This document shows, piece after piece, positions 55,186 to 64,000 of a DNA stretch of 64,000 bases. How positions within the stretch are numbered: position 1 is the stretch's first letter; each line of letters starts with the position of its first letter. The stretch comes from Paenibacillus sp. FSL R7-0273 (GTDB taxonomy: Bacteria; Bacillota; Bacilli; Paenibacillales; Paenibacillaceae), in the NCBI RefSeq assembly GCF_000758625.1, contig NZ_CP009283.1:5529501-5593500 (forward strand), written 5' to 3'. Both the position numbers and the translations under genes were made by a program. The notes beneath the pieces were generated by a model, which saw only the letters and a list, made by a program, of their open reading frames with translations, was not told the DNA's origin and searched no databases.

Positions 55186-55490
55186 CAAAGGTAATCCCTG
55201 CTTTCTGCCTGGTATACCAGGGTGCAATCTTACCTTTTTATTGTGCATTGAAGCAGCTGTCCTTATACGCCCAGGCACATAAATGGAGGAACCGGCAGTT
55301 TTTCAAGCCGAGCTCATTTTTTCCATGATATGGTACTAAAGTAGTATATAAGTATTCTTTTTTAGAATGTAAAATAAATGTAATTTTCATATTTTGCTTA
55401 TCTGCCTGCTCATTTTCAAAAAAAGGAGGATTATTTCAGAACCAAGCTGCTGTTAATACAATTAAATGATGTTGGGGAGGATTAATGTAC
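55186..55490. other. Divergent intergenic region upstream of the protease gene
   Basis: AT-rich upstream region of the plus-strand protease gene. It holds the palindrome CCTGGTATACCAGG at 55208-55221 and an orphan AAAAAAAGGAGG at about 55421 without a following gene. TATATAAG near 55346 could be part of a promoter, but no convincing -35 is seen. Confidence 0.5.
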
Positions 55491-58400
55491 ATGTCAAAAC
55501 GCTCCATCCGTAATTTCGGCATAAGCGCGGCAAGCTTCAGCTTAGCGCTATCCCTGCTTTTCCCTTCGGCTTCCTATGCCAGCCCGGACTCCTTTTTGCC
55601 GCCTTCTCCTGATCTCAGGAACCAGACCTCATTATTACAATCCAGACTAGAGGCTCAGGCCGATTCCTTAAAAGCAGCTGTACCTGGGCGGTCTTCAGCC
55701 GCGCTAAGCCCCCGCAACTATGCCGGAAGCAGCAGCAGCCCTGAACCCGTCACCGTTATAGTCCAGCTTCAGAGTGAGCCCGTCAAGGTGGCCGAAAGCC
55801 AGGCTGCACACAGCAAAGGCTTCTCCCCCTCCCTGCAGCGCAATATTCTCCGTGCCGAGCATAACTCCTTCCGGTCCGCTGCCGCCCGCCTTGGAGCAGT
55901 AACCGGCCATGAATATACTGAGGTATTCAACGGCTATGCAGTAACCCTTCCCGGCAATCAGGTAGACAAGCTGCTGTCTCTGCCGGGTGTCGCCGCAATC
56001 TTCGCTAACCAGACCATGCATGCATTGGAAACCGCAGCATCTGCAGCCCCTCCTGCTGTGCAGGAGACTGTCGGTAACGGCGATATTATTCATTCCGACA
56101 AGCTTAATGCCGCAGGCATCAAAGGCGACGGAATCAATATTGCTGTCATCGACACAGGCATTGATTATAACCACCCCTATCTGGCAGACTCGTATAAGGG
56201 CGGATATGACATCGTTGATGATGACAATGACCCTTTTGAAACGGAGCCCAACCCGAAATTTGCACCGATCGACGGCAACCCTTATGAGACCGAGCATGGC
56301 TCTCACGTAGCAGGTATTATCAAAAGTGTTGCACCGGAAGCAGACATTTATGCCTATCGTGTGCTGGGGCCTTACGGTTCAGGGTCAACAGCCGATGTCA
56401 TTAAAGGCATTGAAATGGCTGTATCCAACGAAGACGGGATTGATGTTATCAATCTGTCGCTTGGCTCTACGGTGAACCAGCAGTATTCGCCGGATGCCAT
56501 CGCTGTTGATAATGCCGCAAAAGCAGGAATAACCGTTGTGCTTGCAGCAGGCAACGAAGGACCCAAAGCCGCAACTACCGGTTCACCCGGCGTGGCACAC
56601 CGTCCAATCTCCGTTGGTGCCTCTACTACTCCTGCATATGTAAATATCATCAAGGTTGGCGTAGTTGACAATGTCTATGGCATTCTTGGCGCAGGCTCCA
56701 AGGAGTTCCCGCAGGCTGCGAACGGCCAGGAGATCGTCTATGCCGGACTTGGCTCCCCTGAGGAATATGCCCAGGCTGATGTGAAGGGCAAGATCGCCCT
56801 GGTGGACCGCGGTGGCTATACCTTTGCAGCCAAATCGGCAAATGCCGCTGCTGCAGGAGCACTCGCGCTCCTTGTCGCAAATAATGCTGACGGCGATCTT
56901 AACATGGACGTTGGTGACACCGGGATATCCACCTACGGCATTACCCGGGCAGAAGGCGCACTGATTAAGGCAGAGATTAACGCCGGCCGGAGCGTGCTGG
57001 ATTTCAAAATCGTATATGATACGAACAGCTGGCTTGCCAGCTTCAGCTCGCGAGGACCCGCACTTCCTGATTTCACCATCAAGCCGGACATCGTGGCTCC
57101 GGGTGTCGCCATTAATTCCTCTGTTCCGGAATGGACAAGCACCACCGGCTACACCAAGCTTAACGGAACCAGCATGGCAGCTCCGCATGTAGCCGGAGCG
57201 GTTGCACTGCTGCTCGAGCTTAAGCCTGATTTGACACCGGATCAGGTAAAGCTGCTGCTCTCAAACAACGCAACCTCCCTTTCCGACCGCAAAGGCAATT
57301 ATTACAGTCTTTATGAGCAAGGCGCCGGACTGATCAATCTTTCGAAGATCATAGAGGCCGATTCTGTTGCCCGGGTCAGCGAGCTTCTCGATACGGGACG
57401 GCCGGATGTACCGGTGGACAGCTATGATACTTCAGCATTATCCTTCGGCCTGCAGGCAAAGCTGCCGGCAACAGTAACCAAAGCTGTATATGTCGATGCT
57501 TTGGCCGGCGGCACCAAGACATTCACTGTCGATGTAGCATGGCGCACGGACCATGAAGGCATTACCCTTCCGTCCTTCGCCAATGTGACTTCCGGCGGGC
57601 ACTTTGAAGTACCGCTGACGGTCAGTGCCGAGACGAAGACAGGTATCTATGAAGCCGTGCTGCTGTTGACTGAAACCGGCTCCTCCGCTCCCGAAACGCT
57701 TATCTTGCCGCTGAGTGTGGCAGTGGGTGAGGAGCTGCGTCCTGATACGGTAACCAGTCTGCGGGTAGGCTCTGAGATCATCTCACCTGACGGAGACGAT
57801 AACCTGGACAACACCAGCTTCGCTTTCTCTGTAAACGAACCCGTCAACAGCCTTCATATGGAGGTTGCCAATGTTACGACAGGGACAGTTGTGGGCGATG
57901 TGTATGCAACCGGCCAAAGCTTTTACCGGGGCATGTATGAATTGGATGAGTGGGATGGAATTGTAGTTGATCAACAGACCAAGACCAGCGTTCCGCTGCC
58001 TGACGGCATCTATTCGATTACTCCCGTGCTGGAGGGCACAACCAGTCTTGATGAGCAGGCAATTCTGTTTATCGTTGACACCGGTGCTCCTGTGCTTGGT
58101 CCGCTGACCCTGACGGAGAGCGCCGAAAGCTCCAGCATCGCAGTCATCAGCGGATATATCGCACATGATATTCTGTTAGACCTTCCTGCTTTCGGAAAGG
58201 ACCTCAATGACTGGCTCGGCGTAGCGGCTATCCTTGAGGGAGAGGACGGCAAGCCTCTGCAGCTTGACGGATACATTGACGCCTCAGGCTATTTCGAAAT
58301 TATTGTGCCGCTCAGCGAAGGGCTCAATCAATATTATATTTACGCCTATGATCTCGGAGGCAACGGTGAGCAGGATTATGCACAGCTGCTCCGTTACAGC

Positions 58401-59978
58401 ACTTCTGATGACAGTATCGCTGTGAATCCGTCTGTTGCAACAACAGAAGCCTTTGTGGGACAACCGGTCACCATTGATGTAGGCTTTTCTGTAACAGAGA
58501 ATGTCTACGGTATTTATGGGGCTACGTTTAACCTGTTGTACGATAACAAATTGCCAGAACCGCTCATCTCCTCCAGCGTGCAGCTGGCAACCTACCAGGA
58601 AAATCATTTCCCGGGTGTGCCGCTGGCTGAATACACCAACCTTATCCGGCTTGAGGATGGGCGTGACGTTCTGCAGTACGGTGTACACCTTACGGAGGGC
58701 GCTTATAACGGGTCAGGGACAGGCTCACTGGGCAGGTTCACCTTTACTCCGGCAGCCGAAGGAACCTATACCTTTGAATTATCCGACGTCCTGCTCTGGA
58801 GTGATGAGATTTCAGCAACTATCCCGTCCGGGCTATCTACCATTAATGTAATTGTAAAAACACCTGTACAAACCGGCCCAGAGAGTCCGGGCGTTCCTGC
58901 TCCGGCTGCTACTGCAGGCACAGCTTTGGCCTCCGGTCAGCTTACTGAAAAGACTGATCCTGCCGGCGCCAAGCCGGGTGCCGTCCTGAGCATCTCGGAC
59001 ACAGCGCTCACTGCTGCTTTGCAGAGTGCTTCAGGTGCAGCCGCGGCGCTTAGTCTCATTGATGTCGAGTTCTCCAAATACAGTCAAGTCAGCGTTACAC
59101 TGACGGCAGCCCAGGCGGAGAAGCTGAAGAGCTCAGGCAAAGCCCTCAATTTGACCGGAAAAGGCTTTACCTTACTCATTCCTGCAGCTACTCTTCCGGA
59201 TTTCATTAACAGCATCGGTCTTGCGGTCAGCATCGGTCTCGCAGACGGTTCCGCTCAGACCGCTCTGGCAGGAAGCACCAGAACTATAGCTCCAGGCTCC
59301 CCGCTTCTGACTATCAAGAACGGCTGGACCAGCGGCAAGCCATTGACGGTATCCATTGCGCTCAACAATAACGGCCTGGCGGATACCCGTAAGACTGCAG
59401 CTTACCAGCAGACCGTTAACGGTGCATTGTCTTATCTGCAGGCAGGAACGCTCCCTGACGAGGGTGTGCTCCAATTTAATATTACTGCTGACGGCACCTA
59501 TGCTGCTGCAGCACTGAATACAAGCTTCACTGATGTTGGCTCACACTGGGCCAAGGATGATATTGAGGTATTGGCTTCCCACGGCATCGTGGCAGGCAAA
59601 GGAGCTGACGGCAGCTTCAAGCCTGCTGATACGCTGAACCGTGCAGAGCTGCTCACCCTGTTTGACCGGCTTCTCGGCAAAGGCGACACCTGGGCTGCCC
59701 GCATCAAGGAAAGCGGCGCCCGTGAGGTGCTGACCCGTGAAGAAGCAGTATTCATTGTAGCGGATGCGCTCGGGCTTGATCCTGCGGCAGACGGGGCTAC
59801 CCTGTCCTTCAAGGACACTGCAGCTATTTCGGAAAGCGCCAGAGATGCAGTCGCATTTGTAGTTGGCAAGGGCTATTTCAAAGGCCAGGGAGCCAACACC
59901 TTTAATCCGGGCGGGACTCTGACCCGTGCACAGGCAGCAGTCATTCTGCACCGAGTGTTAGAGGATCTCCGGTCCTAA
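55491..59978 (+). CDS. Cell-surface subtilisin-like (S8) protease with PA, cohesin-like and SLH domains
   Basis: A 1495-aa secreted protease. Signal peptide about 1-31 (ends ASYA); I9-type propeptide about 80-165; S8 catalytic domain with Asp221 (AVIDTGIDYNHP), His269 (EHGSHVAGI) and Ser561 (GTSMAAPHVAGA). A protease-associated (PA) domain is inserted at about 385-510. Fn3-like regions follow (about 625-960), a cohesin-like domain (about 985-1120, VTIDVGFSVTENVYGIYGAT) and three SLH repeats (about 1345-1495) that bind cell-wall polymer. All three triad residues are present. GGGGAGG lies 10 nt before ATG 55491 and 4 nt before the alternative ATG 55485. Plus strand, own terminator. Confidence 0.93.
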   Translation: MSKRSIRNFGISAASFSLALSLLFPSASYASPDSFLPPSPDLRNQTSLLQSRLEAQADSLKAAVPGRSSAALSPRNYAGSSSSPEPVTVIVQLQSEPVKVAESQAAHSKGFSPSLQRNILRAEHNSFRSAAARLGAVTGHEYTEVFNGYAVTLPGNQVDKLLSLPGVAAIFANQTMHALETAASAAPPAVQETVGNGDIIHSDKLNAAGIKGDGINIAVIDTGIDYNHPYLADSYKGGYDIVDDDNDPFETEPNPKFAPIDGNPYETEHGSHVAGIIKSVAPEADIYAYRVLGPYGSGSTADVIKGIEMAVSNEDGIDVINLSLGSTVNQQYSPDAIAVDNAAKAGITVVLAAGNEGPKAATTGSPGVAHRPISVGASTTPAYVNIIKVGVVDNVYGILGAGSKEFPQAANGQEIVYAGLGSPEEYAQADVKGKIALVDRGGYTFAAKSANAAAAGALALLVANNADGDLNMDVGDTGISTYGITRAEGALIKAEINAGRSVLDFKIVYDTNSWLASFSSRGPALPDFTIKPDIVAPGVAINSSVPEWTSTTGYTKLNGTSMAAPHVAGAVALLLELKPDLTPDQVKLLLSNNATSLSDRKGNYYSLYEQGAGLINLSKIIEADSVARVSELLDTGRPDVPVDSYDTSALSFGLQAKLPATVTKAVYVDALAGGTKTFTVDVAWRTDHEGITLPSFANVTSGGHFEVPLTVSAETKTGIYEAVLLLTETGSSAPETLILPLSVAVGEELRPDTVTSLRVGSEIISPDGDDNLDNTSFAFSVNEPVNSLHMEVANVTTGTVVGDVYATGQSFYRGMYELDEWDGIVVDQQTKTSVPLPDGIYSITPVLEGTTSLDEQAILFIVDTGAPVLGPLTLTESAESSSIAVISGYIAHDILLDLPAFGKDLNDWLGVAAILEGEDGKPLQLDGYIDASGYFEIIVPLSEGLNQYYIYAYDLGGNGEQDYAQLLRYSTSDDSIAVNPSVATTEAFVGQPVTIDVGFSVTENVYGIYGATFNLLYDNKLPEPLISSSVQLATYQENHFPGVPLAEYTNLIRLEDGRDVLQYGVHLTEGAYNGSGTGSLGRFTFTPAAEGTYTFELSDVLLWSDEISATIPSGLSTINVIVKTPVQTGPESPGVPAPAATAGTALASGQLTEKTDPAGAKPGAVLSISDTALTAALQSASGAAAALSLIDVEFSKYSQVSVTLTAAQAEKLKSSGKALNLTGKGFTLLIPAATLPDFINSIGLAVSIGLADGSAQTALAGSTRTIAPGSPLLTIKNGWTSGKPLTVSIALNNNGLADTRKTAAYQQTVNGALSYLQAGTLPDEGVLQFNITADGTYAAAALNTSFTDVGSHWAKDDIEVLASHGIVAGKGADGSFKPADTLNRAELLTLFDRLLGKGDTWAARIKESGAREVLTREEAVFIVADALGLDPAADGATLSFKDTAAISESARDAVAFVVGKGYFKGQGANTFNPGGTLTRAQAAVILHRVLEDLRS

Positions 59979-59994
59979 ACCCTATCTTTTAAAA

Positions 59995-60034
59995 AAAGGC
60001 TGCTGTCCTGAAATTTCGGGACAGCAGCCTTTTT
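59995..60034 (+). terminator. Terminator of the S8 protease gene
   Basis: A 14-bp perfect stem, AAAGGCTGCTGTCC with GGACAGCAGCCTTT, has a 10-nt loop and then TTTCC. It is flanked by A and T runs, so it can work on both strands. Confidence 0.92.
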
Positions 60035-60059
60035 CCGTACTTGCCCATTCTCCGCACAA

Positions 60060-60105
60060 TAAGCAAGCCCCCGGCCTCTGCAATGAGGGGCCGGGGGCTT
60101 GCTTA
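60060..60105 (-). terminator. Terminator of the dnaK operon
   Basis: A 17-bp perfect stem: GCAAGCCCCCGGCC with GGCCGGGGGCTTGC, plus TAA/TTA outside, with a 12-nt loop. It lies 12 nt past the dnaJ stop. The following T-run is short (TTATTGTG). Confidence 0.85.
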
Positions 60106-60117
60106 CAGGCTATTGCT

Positions 60118-61245
60118 TTATTCTCCGCGGAAGGCGCGCTTCACACGGTCAAAGAATGACTGCTCCTGCTCATGCGTGTTCTCGCCGTTGTAGGAAGCGA
60201 ACTGGCGGAGCAGATCCTTCTGCTCCTCGCTCAGCTTGCTTGGTGTCACCACGACAACCCGCACATGCTGATCGCCAGTACCGCTGCCGCGCAGATGCGG
60301 AACTCCCTTGCCTCTGAGGCGGAAGAAGGTTCCGGTCTGGGTTCCCGCAGGAATCTTGAGCTTCACCTTTTCAGTCAGGGTAGGAATTTCGATCTCGTCA
60401 CCAAGCGCCGCCTGGGCGAAGGTCAGCGGAACCTCACACATAATATCATCGTTCTCGCGCACGAAGAACTCATGATTCTTCACACGGATAACAATGTACA
60501 GGTCTCCGGCCGGGCCGCCTCGTGTGCCGCCTTCGCCTTCACCCGTCATACGCAGCTGTGCGCCGTCGTCTACGCCGGCTGGAATGCGCACATGGATCTT
60601 GCGCTGCTTCTTAACCTTGCCCTGGCCTGCGCAGGTCGTGCACTTCTCTTTGATGATCTTGCCGGTTCCGCTGCAATGGGAGCAGGGACGGCGGTTACGC
60701 ATTTGTCCAAGCGGGGTGTTCTGCACGAATTCCTGCTGGCCGCTGCCGTGGCAAACGGAACAGGTCTCCGGCTTCGTGCCCGGCTTAGCCCCGGAGCCAA
60801 AGCAGGTATCGCAGGACTCTGTACGCGGAATGGTAATATCGGTCTCTTTACCGAATACCGCTTCCTTGAATTCAATGGTCATCGTGTACTGCAAATCGCC
60901 GCCGCGCTGCGGGGCATTCGGATCACGGCGTCCGCCGCCTCCGCCGAAGAACATATCGAAGATATCGCCGAGGCCGCCAAAATCTCCTCCGCCGCCCCCG
61001 AAGCCGCCGCCCATCCCCTGATTAGGGTCGATATGACCGTACTGGTCATAACGGGCGCGCTGCTGGCCGTCGCTCAGCACATCGTAGGCTTCCTTCACTT
61101 CCTTAAACTTGGCTTCAGCATCACTGGCCTTGTTGACGTCCGGGTGATACTGGCGTGCCAGCTTACGGTAGGCCTTCTTTACTTCATCGTCAGATGCATC
61201 TCTTCCGAGACCCAGCACCTCATAATAATCGCGTTTATCTGCCAC
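60118..61245 (-). CDS. dnaJ: Chaperone DnaJ
   Basis: Hsp40 cochaperone that delivers substrates to DnaK and stimulates its ATPase. J domain about 1-70 with HPD in YHPDVNK; Gly/Phe region ([20 protein letters not shown]); four CxxCxGxG zinc repeats ([32 protein letters not shown]); C-terminal substrate domains. Length 375 aa. The second GTG (61245) is chosen: GGAGG lies 8 nt upstream, whereas the first GTG overlaps it. Last gene of the hrcA-grpE-dnaK-dnaJ operon. Confidence 0.97.
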   Translation of the reverse strand: MADKRDYYEVLGLGRDASDDEVKKAYRKLARQYHPDVNKASDAEAKFKEVKEAYDVLSDGQQRARYDQYGHIDPNQGMGGGFGGGGGDFGGLGDIFDMFFGGGGGRRDPNAPQRGGDLQYTMTIEFKEAVFGKETDITIPRTESCDTCFGSGAKPGTKPETCSVCHGSGQQEFVQNTPLGQMRNRRPCSHCSGTGKIIKEKCTTCAGQGKVKKQRKIHVRIPAGVDDGAQLRMTGEGEGGTRGGPAGDLYIVIRVKNHEFFVRENDDIMCEVPLTFAQAALGDEIEIPTLTEKVKLKIPAGTQTGTFFRLRGKGVPHLRGSGTGDQHVRVVVVTPSKLSEEQKDLLRQFASYNGENTHEQEQSFFDRVKRAFRGE

Positions 61246-61365
61246 TGCTTTCACCTCCGCACATCAATACTCTGTTTCCCCTGTAACATGGTAAAAGGAA
61301 AGCCAAAACACGGGATGCCCCGGTCTTGACCTTCCCTTCGTACAAAATAGTCTTATCGTTTAAGG

Positions 61366-63201
61366 TTACCCTTGATTCTTCTCGTCGTCAACAACCTCGT
61401 AGTCAGCGTCAACAACATTATCCTTCTTAGCGCCCTCAGGAGCACCTTCAGCACCCTGCTGCTCTTGAGCAGCCTGCTCATACAGCTTCACGGACAGCTG
61501 CTGGACGATTTCGTTCAGCGCTTCTGTAGCCGCATTGATTTCTTCCAGGTTATCGGTTTCCAGTGCTGCTTTTACTTTGTCCTTTGCAGCATTGGCCTTT
61601 TCAATTTCGGAAGCATCTACTTTATCGCCAAGGTCTTTGATTACTTTATCTGTAGAATACACGAGCTGGTCAGCGTTGTTCTTCGCTTCAACCAGTTCTT
61701 TACGCTTGCGGTCTTCCTCAGCGTGCAGCTCGGCATCCTTCATCATCTGTTCAACCTCAGCATCGCTCAGGCCGCTGGAAGAAGTGATCGTGATCTTCTG
61801 GCTCTTGTTCGTGCCTTTGTCTGTTGCCGATACGTTAACGATACCGTTGGCATCGATGTCAAAAGTAACCTCGATCTGCGGTACGCCGCGCGGTGCCGGC
61901 GGAATCTCGTTCAGCATGAAGCGTCCCAGCGTCTTGTTGCCGTTCGCCATTTGGCGTTCACCCTGCAGCACGTGGATTTCCACGCTTGGCTGGTTGTCGG
62001 CAAAGGTCGAGAAGACCTGCGATTTGCTTGTAGGGATTGTAGTGTTACGCTCGATCATCTTCGTGAACACGCCGCCTGCAGTTTCGATACCGAGGGACAG
62101 CGGAGTTACGTCAAGCAGTACTACGTCTTTAACGTCACCAGTCAGTACGCCTGCCTGGACAGCAGCACCAAGGGCTACCACTTCATCCGGGTTAACGCCT
62201 TTGTGCGGCTCTTTGCCGGTAAGCTTCTTGATCGCTTCCTGCACGGCAGGAATACGGGTGGAACCGCCGACAAGCACGATTCTGTCCAGATCAGCAGGAG
62301 TCATTCCCGCATCACTCAGCGCCTGGCGTGTAGGTCCCAGTGTGCGTTCTACCAGGCCGGCAGTCAGCTCTTCGAACTTGGCACGGGTAAGGTTAACCTC
62401 CAAGTGCTGCGGCACGCCGTCAACAACCGTGATGAACGGAAGGGATACGGTGGTGGTAAGTACGCCGGACAGCTCTTTTTTCGCTTTTTCAGCAGCATCC
62501 TTCAGACGTTGTACAGCAGCTTTGTCCTTGCTCAGGTCAATGCCCTGTTCCTTCTTGAATTCAGCCACGAGGAAGTCCATGACAACCTGGTCAAAATCAT
62601 CGCCGCCCAGACGGTTGTCACCGCTGGTAGCCTTAACTTCGAAGAAGCCGTCACCCAGCTCAAGGATCGATACGTCGAATGTACCGCCGCCCAGGTCATA
62701 TACGAGAATAGTCTGGTCTTCAGCCTTCTCAAGACCGTAAGCAAGTGCAGCTGCAGTCGGCTCGTTCACAATACGCAGAACTTCAAGGCCGGCAATTTTA
62801 CCTGCATCCTTGGTCGCTTGGCGCTGGCTGTCATTGAAATAAGCCGGAACTGTGATAACAGCCTGGGTAACAGTCTGTCCCAGATAAGCTTCAGCATCGG
62901 ATTTCAGCTTCTGCAGAATCATCGCCGAAATTTCCTGTGCAGAGTAGTCCTTGCTGTCAATGCTTTCTTTGTGGTTCGTACCCATATGGCGCTTGATAGA
63001 AGCGATGGTACGGTCAGGGTTCGTAATCGCCTGGCGTTTTGCTGTTTCGCCGACGATCCGCTCGCCGTCCTTCTTGAAGCCTACAACCGAAGGGGTTGTG
63101 CGCGCGCCTTCCGGATTTGGTATAACGACGGCTTCGCCGCCTTCCATAACGGCAACGCAAGAGTTGGTGGTTCCAAGGTCAATCCCGATAACTTTACTCA
63201 C
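61366..63201 (-). CDS. dnaK: Chaperone DnaK (Hsp70)
   Basis: ATP-dependent chaperone of 611 aa. The nucleotide-binding domain has [28 protein letters not shown] and [11 protein letters not shown]; the linker is [16 protein letters not shown]; the substrate-binding domain follows, then a Gln/Gly-rich tail ending in acidic residues. The start is GTG 63201 with GAGGAGG 9 nt upstream; a longer frame to 63219 adds non-family residues. 99 nt after grpE and 120 nt before dnaJ. The family is HrcA-regulated; the CIRCE operator would lie beyond the right edge. Confidence 0.98.
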   Translation of the reverse strand: MSKVIGIDLGTTNSCVAVMEGGEAVVIPNPEGARTTPSVVGFKKDGERIVGETAKRQAITNPDRTIASIKRHMGTNHKESIDSKDYSAQEISAMILQKLKSDAEAYLGQTVTQAVITVPAYFNDSQRQATKDAGKIAGLEVLRIVNEPTAAALAYGLEKAEDQTILVYDLGGGTFDVSILELGDGFFEVKATSGDNRLGGDDFDQVVMDFLVAEFKKEQGIDLSKDKAAVQRLKDAAEKAKKELSGVLTTTVSLPFITVVDGVPQHLEVNLTRAKFEELTAGLVERTLGPTRQALSDAGMTPADLDRIVLVGGSTRIPAVQEAIKKLTGKEPHKGVNPDEVVALGAAVQAGVLTGDVKDVVLLDVTPLSLGIETAGGVFTKMIERNTTIPTSKSQVFSTFADNQPSVEIHVLQGERQMANGNKTLGRFMLNEIPPAPRGVPQIEVTFDIDANGIVNVSATDKGTNKSQKITITSSSGLSDAEVEQMMKDAELHAEEDRKRKELVEAKNNADQLVYSTDKVIKDLGDKVDASEIEKANAAKDKVKAALETDNLEEINAATEALNEIVQQLSVKLYEQAAQEQQGAEGAPEGAKKDNVVDADYEVVDDEKNQG

Positions 63202-63300
63202 TGTAATGTGCCTCCTCAAAAATGGTTATGGAGCTCATGCTCCTGCATATTAATCATTAGGTTGGTGGAGCTCAAACTCAGATAAAAATATATAGACAGA

Positions 63301-63876
63301 CTACATGCTGACTTTGACCATGGCCGGACGAAGAACCTTATCCTTCAGGAGATAGCCCTTCTGGACCTCTTCCGTCACGATGCCTTCCTCGTGCTCCTCG
63401 CTCTCCACCTGCATAATCGCCTGATGATATTCAGGGTTAAATGGCTGTCCTACAGTTTCCATTGCTGCGAGGCCTTCAGACTTCAGGACCCCCTCCAGCT
63501 GACGGAAAATCATGTTGATGCCTTTGGTAAAGGCCTCGGATTCGGCATTGCCCGGAGCAGTAACCAGTGCACGCTCAAAATTGTCGAGTACCGGAAGCAA
63601 CTCAGTAACGAGCTTGGAGGTAGCGTATTGCGCCAGCTCTTCCTTCTCCTTCTGTGTACGGCGGCGGAAGTTATCGAAATCCGCCTGTACACGCAGTGTA
63701 CGGGCCTGAGCCTCTTCTGCGAGCTCCTGGAGGCGCTTCACAGCTTCACCGCCGCCTGAAGCCTCCTCGAAGTCCGCCGTGTTCTCAGCTGCGGCTTCGG
63801 CCTCATCGGCCGCCAGTGTTTCATTTACTGCTTCGTCTTTCAGTTCATTCGGATCTTGCACCTGTTCCTCTTTCAA
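63301..63876 (-). CDS. grpE: Nucleotide exchange factor GrpE
   Basis: Releases ADP from DnaK. 191 aa: an acidic disordered N-terminal part (about 1-45), a long coiled coil (RLQELAEEAQARTLRVQADF, DNFRRRTQKEKEE), then the four-helix and beta domain ending QKGYLLKDKVLRPAMVKVS, the GrpE signature. The start is TTG 63876 with a strong AAGGAGGTGA 7 nt upstream. 49 nt separate it from the end of hrcA. Confidence 0.97.
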   Translation of the reverse strand: MKEEQVQDPNELKDEAVNETLAADEAEAAAENTADFEEASGGGEAVKRLQELAEEAQARTLRVQADFDNFRRRTQKEKEELAQYATSKLVTELLPVLDNFERALVTAPGNAESEAFTKGINMIFRQLEGVLKSEGLAAMETVGQPFNPEYHQAIMQVESEEHEEGIVTEEVQKGYLLKDKVLRPAMVKVSM

Positions 63877-63925
63877 GTTGTCTTCACCTCCTTCAAATCA
63901 TTCACGTAAATCAATTACACTCTGT

Positions 63926-64000
63926 TCACTTATACCAGTGTGCCAGCATCGCTGTCAAATCCCGGGATAAAATTCCGAGGATGCCCATCACACGGGCGTA
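63926..64000 (-). CDS. hrcA: HrcA heat-shock repressor, C-terminal 24 codons
   Basis: At the right edge the minus strand reads YARVMGILGILSRDLTAMLA, then HWYK and a TGA at 63928-63926. This matches the end of HrcA, which usually has YxRVIxLLxxLSxDLxxxL, and the place just before grpE is the one expected. HrcA represses this operon at CIRCE. Only the end is in the window. Confidence 0.85.
   Translation of the reverse strand, partial: YARVMGILGILSRDLTAMLAHWYK

Noticed and set aside
55704..56306. 200-aa frame antisense to the protease gene
   Set aside because: A shadow of the S8 reading frame without start signal or domain.
61372..63285. 637-aa open frame on the plus strand opposite dnaK
   Set aside because: DnaK codon use is known to leave long antisense frames; there is no start signal or domain, and it is a mirror of the dnaK codons.

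Overview
The window looks like a chromosomal segment of a spore-forming Firmicute, most likely a Paenibacillus. The evidence is gene order (hrcA-grpE-dnaK-dnaJ; prmA-rsmE-mtaB; rpsU-yqeY; nfeD-floA; yqfC-yqfD-phoH-pgpH-ybeY-dgkA-cdd-era-yqzL-recO), the sporulation proteins YqfC/YqfD, AddAB rather than RecBCD, SLH-anchored secreted enzymes and fairly high GC. Almost everything is transcribed right to left on the minus strand. The two plus-strand genes are a Na/Pi-type transporter (35493-36485) and a large subtilisin-like protease (55491-59978).

Layout by coordinate. 1-120: 5' part of a T-box leader with a glycine GGC specifier, running out of the left edge, presumably toward glyQS. 192-13516: the era/recO/phoH/floA/rpsU housekeeping cluster, with two repeat-filled gaps around cdd and an extra 203-aa membrane protein between floA and yqfC. 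13655-14014: a HIT protein, then about 1.5 kb with no gene. 15558-27933: a DNA-repair operon addB-addA-sbcD-sbcC with GTGA overlap and 1-nt spacing. 28176-33305: an iron-type locus with an AraC-family regulator, two ABC half-exporters and a small protein; both promoters are overlain by Fur-box-like palindromes. 33465-33960: a ten-unit, 51-bp hairpin-bearing tandem array, probably in the 3' UTR of the rRNA methyltransferase gene. 36692-39888: an ECF vitamin transporter (S, fused A-A', T). 40036-42264: a secreted protein of eight Ig-like domains. 42406-47882: Nudix, MtaB, RsmE, a site-2-type protease, PrmA and Tag. 48039-55185: signalling and small genes (ECF sigma with DUF4179 partner, MHYT-PAS-GGDEF-EAL, soluble PAS-MCP, small hypotheticals). 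60118-64000: dnaJ, dnaK, grpE and the last 24 codons of hrcA.

The most unusual content is in the non-coding DNA. About eleven copies of a 24-bp motif lie in three intergenic clusters with the same alternating phase of roughly 51 and 62 bp. Its two arms pair fully on only one strand, through G-U wobbles. The 51-bp array, the 62-bp repeats upstream of cdd, a 94-bp-spaced direct repeat and a 32-bp repeat add to this. I recognise no CRISPR array, rRNA, tRNA, insertion sequence, prophage or defence system. Functions rest on motifs read by eye; no database search was possible.
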